Below are positions 11,601-20,000 of a stretch of DNA of 64,000 nucleotides, one piece after another. Position 1 is the stretch's first letter. Each line of letters begins with the position of its first letter. Where the stretch lies: positions 6,026,501-6,090,500 of the forward strand of contig OU015663.1 of assembly GCA_907165275.2 (NCBI GenBank), written 5' to 3'. The notes under the pieces are model-generated. The model did no database searches. It was not told where the DNA came from and saw nothing but the letters and a program-made list of their open reading frames with translations. A program made the position numbers and the translations under genes. The DNA comes from Zygaena filipendulae (lineage: Eukaryota > Arthropoda > Insecta > Lepidoptera > Zygaenidae).

Positions 11601-14600
11601 TTCCAGTGTTCTTCTGACCTTTTCACGGATGTCACCACACTTCGAATCTGCGTAGAAAATATTATGCTACGGTAAATCAATATTCATAAATCCTAGGTCA
11701 TGAGATAGATATTACAATAATTGACTCAGACTAAAAGTAAAAAGTCTAAAAATTTAACGATACCCTGGCGTAAATTTCGGGATTATTTAGGGAATTATTA
11801 TGCGAAAACGGAACATCTTGATTGTAAAGTCAACATCTATGTCTACGTCTATGTAAGTAAACATTATTTTCAGTCAAAGTCAAAGTCAAATCCTTTATTC
11901 AAATTTGGCCCATAATGAGGCTCTTTTTGACGTCAATATAATTGGCTACTTGACAAAAAATTTTTTTTTAGTCCGTCGTGTAGATTAGTTAAAAATATTG
12001 GACACGTATTTTTTCTTTTTTTACGTAATCAAAAAATAACAGAGATACATTGAGTTGAAATTTCGCGTGACGTCACATCTCACAACGGTTTGTATGGCGC
12101 TTATAATGAATATTGACGTCACGAGCCCCCCACCCTAAACTTTAATGCGCTTTATCTATGTTAATTTTCATTAAATTGAAAAAGCAAAAAATACGTGTCT
12201 ATTATTTTTTTATTTTCTAACTGACGGACTAATTAGAATTTTGATTTTCATACCTTGGAGAATACCCAATTACAGTTATTATGACAGCACCCATAAAATA
12301 TCCACCCTTCACAGCTTCCTAGTGCTATGACTGAGGAGAAGAAGCTGCGCAACAAACTCTTCAGCAGCAACAGTCGTTCAACTCAATATCTATTGCAATA
12401 AAATTCAATGACTCTAACCGCCGCACTCAGAGTCGACTTTAATGATTACTTAGTTAAGTATAGATTTTTAAAACAAAACTGCCGCAATCAGACAAGTTTA
12501 TTAAATTAATGTTAATTGGCATTTAACTAATTAAGTTACATCTCATTAAATGCCAATTAACATTAATTTACTGAACGTCTCTGATTGCGACAGTTTTGTT
12601 TTAAAAATCTCTACTTAACTAAGTAATCATTAAAGTCGACTCTGAGTGCGGCCGTTAGAACTGTAACATATTTCTGATGCTTACAGTACGTTTTAACGTG
12701 GGTTGAGCATACCTCGACACCTCCGATTACGAATACCTACTTAAAGTTGATCACCTACCAACTTAACATGTTTTGGGTCAACGCTCGGAATATCTGAGTT
12801 CGGTTCAAAAAATCACGTCATAAATAATATGGTACTCGTACCTACTCGCTACTCGTATACCATAGTATTTTATGTCGATAACATACTTACTTTTATATAC
12901 TTTAATAGATTGAATTCTTTTGCGAAACTCTTCAGATATCTGTAAAAACATTCCCCTGATGGATACGACGTGGTGTTCCCTGGGAACGGGAACCCTGTGA
13001 ACTCCATCGTTTCGCGAGGGGTGTTTGTTCTATAAGAGAATTTATTAATTATTTACTAGCTGTTTATTCAATGCGGTGTCATCCATTTTGCATTTACATG
13101 TCGCATCACTAATAGCACCTCTAATTATGTTCTCCATAATGGGCTAGATGACTTAATTTTAGTTTGTCGTCCGTGTACAATGTAGATTAATAAAAAATAT
13201 TAGACACGTATTTTTCCTTTTATGTGTAAAAAAATACACATATTATTATATAGATAGACAAATTTTTTATTGTATTCGTACATGTATTAACACACACACA
13301 CATACAGACGCACACACACAAACACAAGCTTAAAAAAGCGTATTGTAGTTAAATCAATTTAAAGAAAATATTTATTGAAATTTCATCGTCTGTATGATAC
13401 CTAATTATCTATTTTTGTGATATTTTTGAGAGCTAGAAACAAATTTGGAAAAAAAAACTGCAAATCAGAAGTTATTCACACATCCCGATAACCTTTCCTC
13501 CTCCTCCTCGACATCCAGTGTCCACGATTGGTCCTTCTAAACTCATCCAACTGGACCAAACGATCATCATCAAATCGTTGATCCCATCTCCTGCCAGCCA
13601 GCTCTGTACCTCTTGGTACCACTGAATTATAATTTTATACGTACCTAAGGTATTTGTACATGCTGGAGTATACGGGCAGGCCGTCTTCATCTGTGCCCAC
13701 ATAAGGATTAAACCTCCAAGTACCGCCTATGTATCGCGTTGCTTCATAAACTGTGAAGTTAACGCCAAATTGCCGCAAATACCGAGCAGTCCCGAGACCT
13801 GAGTAGCCAGCACCGATCACGCAAACATGGGAGGTGTCCGACTGAAATTTCACAGGCAACTTTACGATATCCTTACCTTATTATAAAACAAAGTCCTGGT
13901 CGGTCGGTCTGTCTGTTTGTTTGCGATAAACTCAAAAAATACTGAACGGATTTTCATGGGGTTTTCACCAATAGATAAAGTGATTCAAGAAGAAGGTTTA
14001 TACGTATGTACAAACGCAGTTAATGCTGGAATTCCCGCTGGAACTCCGAAATTACCGTGAGTGAAACCGTGGGGGATAGTTAGTACCTCATAAATTATAA
14101 GTGAAATACTAACTATAGACTATACTCAGACAGATATTTGTTTGGCTGACATTTAACACCTTAATTGGACGCAGATAAGCAATAACATTTTAACCCACAA
14201 AATTAAGTTACCTATTCAGAACGATTTATTGAGAGTTAGGGAACTTTTTTTAATTATGTTTTTACCTTATTAGATTTTTTAAGTATGTAACTAAATATTG
14301 AACATAAAAAATGTTGACAGAAAATGGCGCTATAATTTTAAAACACTATTTAGTCAAAATTTCTCCAGTGTGGGTTAACATACACATACTATTGCTTATC
14401 TATGGCCAATTAAGCTTTCCATCGGGCAAGATTAATTAAGGACGAACATCTGACCAATCAATTAGAACAGCTACAATATATAATAATAAGTGATCATAAA
14501 ATACCTATGTATTTAGGTCCGAAAGTCAATTCCTTTTTTTAATAATTATATTTAAATAATTAGTCCGTACTTTTTTATGCCTAAATTTCTTTTTCAGTCG

Positions 14601-14924
14601 CGTTGTTACGTAATTTAGTAGTGACTTTTAATAATAGTAGGTTCGATTCTCACAAGAGCGAACTCTTTAATGCACAAACGTTATGCACAATCACAGCTAA
14701 CTGTTGGTTTATTTCCATTAGAGTGTACATAGATGTTATAAAGAGAAAAGTCAATATAAATAAATGTAAAGAAATGTAAAATATTATGTACCGTAATGTA
14801 AAAGTTTATGTAAAATTTTATTCAAATAAAACCTTACCGCATCATCAGCGCCACATATTTGTATGTTCAATTCACATAATATTAACACTATTAAAATAAA
14901 AATCATAGAAAACTTATAAAACAT
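8697..14924 (-). CDS. Secreted-type flavin-dependent monooxygenase (FMO-B), 8 exons
   Basis: Coding exons in transcription order are 14924-14838, 13841-13645, 13029-12891, 11647-11473, 10659-10387, 9803-9658, 9123-8983 and 8900-8697. All junctions keep frame and are GT-AG, giving 453 residues. Residues 1-29, from the first exon, form a signal peptide with a long Ile/Leu-rich core. The FAD motif GAGYSG is at 39-44, the FMO signature FKGRMIHSHDY at 198-208, the NADPH motif GAGPSG at 223-228, and FCSGY at the exon 5 junction near 288-292. The product should be secreted, as is known for the lepidopteran senecionine N-oxygenase group, which N-oxidises pyrrolizidine alkaloids in haemolymph. The substrate here is unknown. 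Exon sizes match FMO-C almost exactly (197, 139, 273, 204), so the two are tandem duplicates. Confidence 0.92.
9189..9414 (+). mobile_element. CTAG-ended repeat (Helitron-like) in FMO-B intron
   Basis: It starts A|TCCTACTAATATTATAAATG and ends gctcagCTAG|T behind cgcgggtgaaaccacggg, which can form a small hairpin. The A/T flanks and the CTAG end fit a non-autonomous Helitron. It lies between the sixth and seventh coding exons counted from the 3' side of FMO-B. Confidence 0.6.
11876..12310. repeat. SINE/LINE-tail repeat carrying a nested MITE
   Basis: gtcaaagtcaaagtcaaatc, then aatttggcccataatgaggc and tttttgacgtcaatataa, then after the inserted element tatgacagcacccataaaat. The same outer sequence recurs uninterrupted at about 62205-62315 inside Ski2, which marks the middle part (11969-12232) as an insertion. 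Confidence 0.6.
11969..12232. mobile_element. TIR element (TTAGTCCGTC ends), copy 1
   Basis: Inverted ends TTAGTCCGTC... and ...GACGGACTAA enclose mirrored blocks gacacgtattttt and aaaaatacgtgtc and mirrored gtgacgtcac motifs. A second full copy is at 18695-18952 and a half copy at 13158-13230. It is non-coding. Confidence 0.7.
12418..12654. mobile_element. Near-perfect hairpin MITE, copy 1 (237 bp)
   Basis: The element starts CCGCCGCACTCAGAGTCGAC and ends with the inverse (GTCGACTCTGAGTGCGGCCG). Almost its whole length is one inverted repeat around a short centre. It is flanked by TAA and TTA, fitting a TWA-type target site as used by PIF/Harbinger elements. The second copy at 50662-50898 has the same length. 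It lies in FMO-B intron 3. Confidence 0.8.
13290..13326. repeat. CA-rich microsatellite
   Basis: This is an interrupted run of CA dinucleotides (cacacacacacacatacaga, then cacacacacacaaac) inside an FMO-B intron. Confidence 0.8.
13895..14080 (+). repeat. CTAG-family repeat, decayed end
   Basis: It contains gataaactcaaaaaatactg, acggattttcatggggtttt, ggaattcccgctggaactcc and gagtgaaaccgtgggggata. The terminal CTAG has decayed to gttagt. It lies in FMO-B intron 1. Confidence 0.55.
14167..14407. mobile_element. MITE with terminal inverted repeats, copy 2
   Basis: It begins ggacgcagataagcaataac and ends attgcttatctatggcc, matching the copy at 4154-4388 along its length. It lies in FMO-B intron 1, between the FAD exon and the signal-peptide exon. 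Confidence 0.75.
14838..14924 (-). CDS. Signal-peptide exon of FMO-B
   Basis: This 87-base exon encodes 29 residues beginning MFYKFSMIFILIVLILCE and ends at a GTAAGG donor in phase 0. The FAD-domain exon acceptor at 13841 (tgtgaaatttcag) is also phase 0, so the two join exactly before SDTSHVCVIGAG. FMO-C has the same arrangement. The alternative start within the FAD exon (an ATG at 13859 giving MPVKFQSDTSH) would read through the acceptor and is less likely. Confidence 0.85.
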
Positions 14925-15408
14925 TGTTTTTAATTTAAATATGTACTTTAGCATAAATATTAACTAAATATTATATTAAAATGATTAAGCAATGATACGT
15001 GTTAGCCGTTTCCTTGTCTGTTTCGGTATATTATCTAAATGCACAGCCGTTCATGGGCAGCGGCTGTGCATTCGGCGATTAAGGAATAACGGTCCAGCTA
15101 AATGGGTTTCACAAAAGCCCAAAGTGAAATAGTTATTCTATTTATGCGTTTATTGCTTCATATGATAAAATCAGATTGATGAAGGATGGGAACCAAAAAA
15201 TAAATAAGAAAAAATATACTTATGTATAGGTAGATATATTTTTTTACATCAATGGTTGTAGGTAGTTTAATATTTAAGTTTGAAGCCAATGAACTTTATA
15301 TCTATTATTTTTAGTTTATTTGATTTTATTTACATATTGATGAGCCTTAAATTTGCATGGATTGTATATATTTGTCACAATCTATATATACAATATGATA
15401 TAATATGA

Positions 15409-15830
15409 ATCCCACCAATAACATTTTCATGTAAAATGATGCCAAGACGAGTCCATATGACGGGCACTGTCAAAAAGTTATCAGATCTCATGTAGAGCCA
15501 AGCTTATAACTCTACACACCCTAACTCTACAAGGCCTAACTTCACAAACTCTACACCTTAGCTTGGCCATTTCGCCCCATTCACATGAGCGTAAGGTGAA
15601 AAATTTATCCACTGTTAATTACTTTTCTGTTATACAAAGGTTCTTGCAGTAACAAGACGGCCAAGCCGTATATTCTGACTAACTTATAGAGTTTGTGAAG
15701 TTAGCCCTTGTAGAGTTAGAGTGTGTAGAGTTAGAAGCTTGGCTCTACATGAGATCTGATAACTTTTTGACAGTCCCGTCATATGGACTCGTCTTGGCAT
15801 CATTTTACATGAAAATGTTTTTGGTGGGAT
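15409..15830. mobile_element. Long hairpin MITE (about 420 bp)
   Basis: The left arm runs ATCCCACCAATAACATTTTC and on through gccaagacgagtccatatga, gttatcagatctcatgtaga and gccaagcttataactctaca. The right arm is its reverse complement and ends in TTGGTGGGAT. The arms are about 150 bases each, nearly identical, around a unique centre. No coding capacity. Confidence 0.8.
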
Positions 15831-15989
15831 TTCATTTCTTTTTGTGAGTCAAAATTGCGAAATTCTCATACAAACTTCCATCCCCTAGTTTAAGGGGTTG
15901 GAGGATAAAAGTTACAAGTTTTATAATTTTTTATTGTTTGTTTCTAGGATATTAGGAAATACCCTAAGAATTTTGATGATCATCAGTGA

Positions 15990-16245
15990 ATCAGTGACAA
16001 AATCAGGGTTTTTTAGATACCAATAAAATCTAAAATATAAGAGCTATGCAATTAAAACTTCTTATGTTTGATAAGTCCGCTATTGACAACATATCCCGAG
16101 AATTTTGTTTATCTGATATATTCCAAACCCAAGTTATAAGGGTTCATTAAAACAACGAAGCGCTTCGAGAAAAGATAGGTAGTGCTCCCGCTTCGCTTGG
16201 CTCGTCTTGGCGCGAGCACTACCGTGCCCCCAGATCCTTATTTCC
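15990..16245 (-). repeat. Dispersed repeat, uninterrupted relative of 4088-4520
   Basis: It contains gacaacatatcccgagaatt, cgcttcgagaaaagataggt and gagcactaccgtgcccccag in the order opposite to the intron copy in FMO-A. Confidence 0.65.
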
Positions 16246-16329
16246 CTTGGTCACGGCATCACGCATGAACGGCTTGACCAATTTCGCTAATTCTTTTTTT
16301 GTATTCATTATTGTAAGGAGAAGGAGAAT

Positions 16330-16500
16330 ATGAAAGAAGTTTAGAATTCCTGTGGGAATCCAGAAACTCACGTGGATGAATCTTTGAAACAGTTGGACCG
16401 ATTTTGACGGGATGTTATAAGAATTAAATTATTAGGCACTTTGGAGTTCCTGCGGAAATTCCAAAACTCACGCGGGTGAAACCGTGGGGCACAGCTAGTA
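16330..16500 (+). repeat. CTAG-ended repeat (Helitron-like)
   Basis: Blocks gagttcctgcggaaattcca, aaactcacgcgggtgaaacc and gtggggcacagCTAG|T give a typical right end. The left part is duplicated and decayed. Confidence 0.55.
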
Positions 16501-16771
16501 GATAATAAAGTTAAATGTCATATAGGTATTAAGTATGTGTTTGAGATGGAAGTTAGGTACTGTTTACTGTGTTTACGTACGAGAACAAATAATTTATTTT
16601 CTAATCTATCTCTACCATTTTAATATATTTTCGTATTCTGCGATGTTATGAGATTGTGTAAAAGAAAATCTAACACGGAAGACCAAAGAGTAACAATATC
16701 ACTTTTTTATGTAAATTAAATCTTTAGGTACTTGTATGTATTACCTTATACACTACTATATACTTCACTTA

Positions 16772-17139
16772 TACAGGGTGTCCCGTAAATCGACGTCAAG
16801 CCAGAACCAGGTGATAGGCTAAGTTATAACAGCTGTTAACAGAAAAATATCAAAATCTTTGCATTAAAAACTGACGAAAGCAATAATTTTGAAAATTTCA
16901 TTGGCAAATACTTAAATTTTAAGCAGCAGTTTCCATAAACACTATTCAGGATTACACAATAAGAAGAAAATTGAAAAAAGTTAAGGTTTGTAGCAACAGG
17001 AGTTAAAGAACCGTCGCAGGGTGTAAATTTTTATAATTTGTATAAATTATAAAGATTATTTTTTTACGTTCTTCTATCAAGTTACGACTTAGCCTATCAC
17101 CCGTTTCTAGCTTGACGTCGATTTACGGGACATCCTGTA
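16772..17139. mobile_element. TIR element (tacagggtgtcccgtaaatc ends)
   Basis: The left end tacagggtgtcccgtaaatc, followed by gacgtcaagc and gtgataggctaagt, is mirrored at the right end by acttagcctatcaccc, gcttgacgtc and gatttacgggacatcctgta. The interior is AT-rich with no transposase. The class is uncertain. Confidence 0.7.
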
Positions 17140-17551
17140 TATGAACCGCTTACTTAATAATATTAAGTAAAAAATCATAAGCAAGATATACCTACGTATT
17201 ATAATTAGATAAGAATTAAATTTGTACTTACAATATTTACATAAAATAATATTTTTGTAATTAAAGTGTCAATAAAGTCAATTATAATATTTATTAAAGT
17301 ACAGACTTTATTATAATCCAAACTATGTCTATTCTAAACTCAAATTTATTAGAATTTTTACAAGATTTCGTATGAAAGATAGGCCAAGACGACTTTGAGG
17401 AACCAATGCGAAGTGATAAACGGTTATACCTACCTAGCTATTTCTTTTTTAAACTCTATAGTTTTCTTCCAGGAAAATAAATTTTGTTTTATTACTTGGG
17501 CCTGCTTTTCAATCAAATTTATTAATTCTTCTTCTTTAAATATCGCATATA

Positions 17552-18585
17552 ATAATAATAATAACTGCTCTCCTTGGCAAATGAGAACTGGCGCAAGCCG
17601 CAAGTGGTGAGCACCGATGACCGCAAGAACATATGGAAGAGCAAGGAACTACATGTAAGATTCTATCGGGCCTTAACAGGACCAGATGTAGACTTACCTG
17701 CTTCAGTGAACTAGTTACGCTTCGGTGACCTTTTTAGGGAAACCGAAGGCTTTGCAGATGCAATTGTAGATGAAGTAATGATGACGAATAACTACCGAAA
17801 GTATATCCTGAAGGATGGCACGATCGACATCTGTCGGGTATGTCGCCGCCCCGGAGAGTCACTCAGGCATATTATTTCTGGTTGTTCTCATCTTGCTAAT
17901 GGCGAATACTTGCACAGGCACAACCTAGTAGCCAGGATTATCCATCAACAACTTGCTCTCCAATATGGTCTTGTTGAGTCTGAGGTTCCGTATTATCAAT
18001 ACGCTCCCGCGCCAGTCCTCGAGAATGGTCATGCATTGCTCTAATTGGGATCGCTCTATTATCATGGACAGGACTATTATTTTCAATAAACCTGATATCG
18101 TGGTGATCGATCGGTCCCAACGCCGGGCAATGATCGTTGACGTCTCCATTCCACATGACGAGAACCTCGTGAAAGCCGAGAAGGACAAGGTCAGCAAATA
18201 CCTTGACCTGGCCCATGAGGTAACCGCTATGTGGAATGTTGACTCCACAACCATTGTCCCGATAGTTGTTTCGGCAAACGGTTTAATAGCGAAGAGTCTC
18301 GATCAACATCTCGAGAGACTCTGGCTAGGTCGTTGGCTTAAGGGTCAGATGCAGAAGGCGGTAATTCTCGACACGACCTTCGACCAAAATATTTGGTCGA
18401 AGGACACGACACGTATTGTACGGAGGTTCCTGTCTCTGTGACCTTAACCACCGGTAGTTTGAGCCCTGCTCCGCTGCCGGTAGCACACTAGGTTTAGGTT
18501 TTTTATAATATTTATTATTTTGTAAATTTATACTGTAAAAAACCTAAATTTAAGAACAATAAATGAATAATAATAATAATAATTC
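17552..18585 (+). pseudogene. R4/Dong-type LINE 3' end with endonuclease domain
   Basis: Frames at 17595-18044 and 17953-18441 together encode a zinc knuckle CRVCRRPGESLRHIISGC (CCHC) and, further on, KPDIVVIDRS followed by DVSIPHDENL. That PD...D pattern is typical of the restriction-like endonuclease at the C-terminus of R2/R4/Dong LINEs. The copy is 5' truncated and dead: there is a TAG in place of an expected Trp codon near 17711, and a one-base shift near 18043. It lies between short TAA/AAT repeats at both ends (17550s and 18560-18585), which fits the known TAA target preference of Dong. The family assignment is from motifs only. Confidence 0.7.
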
Positions 18586-18650
18586 ACTTCACAACACACA
18601 GATCTATTTGATCCCACACTAAGCTATAAGCTTGTGTCGTAATAACTATA
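18586..18650. repeat. Short dispersed repeat shared with 52252-52320
   Basis: cacttcacaacacacagatc and cttgatcccacactaagcta-type sequence, followed by ataagcttgtgtc, occur in both places. It is probably a SINE end. Confidence 0.5.
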
Positions 18651-18694
18651 ATTTTAATAGGGTAGTTTCCGGCGTATGAAAATCAAAATTCTAT

Positions 18695-18952
18695 TTAGTT
18701 CGTCAGTTAGATAATATTAAAATAATAGACACGTATATTTTGGTTTTTCAAATCTATGAAAAATAACTTAGATAAAGCGCATCGAAAGTTTAGGAATGGG
18801 GGCTCGTGACATCACAACGTGCTATAAGCGGCGTGACGTCAAGTGACGCGGTTTCGATTTAAAGTAGATATCTGCGTTTTTTATATTGCCTACGTAAAAA
18901 ATGAAAAAATACGTATCCAATATTTTTTTATTAATCAATAAGATGGACTAAA
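18695..18952. mobile_element. TIR element (TTAGTCCGTC ends), copy 2
   Basis: Ends ttagttcgtcagttag and aagatggactaa enclose gacacgtatatttt, tcgtgacatcacaacgtg and gtgacgtcaagtgacgc, in the same order as the copy at 11969-12232 read in reverse. Confidence 0.65.
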
Positions 18953-19101
18953 AACTAAAATTTAGGAAACTAACCTATTCTGCAAATGATAATAAAAACC
19001 ATTCTTGTACTACATCATGAAAAAAATTATTGTATTAATTTTGGCCGATATTAAAAAAACTGACAAAACGTAAGTAGGGAAATAATTAATGTTCAATTAA
19101 T

Positions 19102-19324
19102 AGTAGATTATACACCAAGGGGATAAAGCACTGTTTTATGTCACGGGCGCTACATTGAATCCTGAACATAACGAAGGACTCCAAATTTAACTCCCGAGCG
19201 CAGCGAGGGTGTTATAAGTTAATTCCCGACCAAAGGGAGGGAATTAAGATTGAGTCCTGAGTGCAGTGAGGGATTCAAGCGCCCAAGAAAAAAACAGTTT
19301 TATCCCTGTGGTGTATACTCTACT
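19102..19324. mobile_element. Inverted-repeat element (about 220 bp)
   Basis: The left end gtagattatacaccaagggg, followed by ataaagcactgttttat and gggcgct, is mirrored by agcgccc, aacagttttatccctgtggt and gtatactctac. Between them lie ctcccgagcgcagcgagggt-type motifs. Confidence 0.6.
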
Positions 19325-19943
19325 TTTCTCACATAATGCGAGACAATAAAAAACCAGGCTTAGTAGATCCTATATAGCCACTTCTTTCAGCTGGCGTGGC
19401 CTACTCGATTTGACAAACAAATGAAGTTCGTCTCACTGCGAATCTAGTGGGCCACGGCTTCGGTCTTCGAAAATCGAGTTGGCCGCGCCCGCTGAGAACA
19501 CATTCTGTTTAGCGAAATGAGACGTTATGGACATAGCAATAAGAATTATGAAAGTGAAAATCACATTATTGACCAGCGGGTTATAATGAAATTCAATAGA
19601 ACATTATAACCCGGCTAAAGCCAAGAGATATAATGTCTTGCTTTCGGTAAGGTTTACATGACATATAATTCGGCATTGTCGAGCATGTGGTGTGAAAAAG
19701 TTTTTAGGCTCTTATTACTTATTTATTATTATAACTACGTTAACTAAATCGTGATAGACGCCAAATAATTAATAAAGAAGAAAATGAATTATTTACAAGT
19801 AAGAACATTTTTATTGGTTTAAATCGTTAGTATAATAAGAAACCTACCTATTTCCACCTATTGTCAGTATTGGTTCCCCGGTTTCACATTATCACCACTT
19901 ATGTACAAACATATGACGTATCTTAAAAAAGAGAGAGCCAGTC

Positions 19944-19949
19944 TTTATT
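19944..19949 (-). terminator. Candidate polyadenylation signal of FMO-C
   Basis: The + strand TTTATT reads AATAAA on the minus strand, about 55 bases beyond the FMO-C stop codon at 20001. Confidence 0.55.
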
Positions 19950-20000
19950 ACAATGTTAGTTAAAATATTATTGTTCAAAATAATACAATTTTCTCTATAT

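Larger units (their letters stand above)
14925..20000. other. Intergenic region between FMO-B and FMO-C
   Basis: I see no host gene here. The region holds hairpin MITEs (15409-15830, 16772-17139, 18695-18952, 19102-19324), a dispersed repeat (15990-16245), a CTAG-family copy (16330-16500) and a decayed LINE tail (17552-18585). The FMO-B promoter should lie just above 14924, but no element can be named. Confidence 0.7.
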
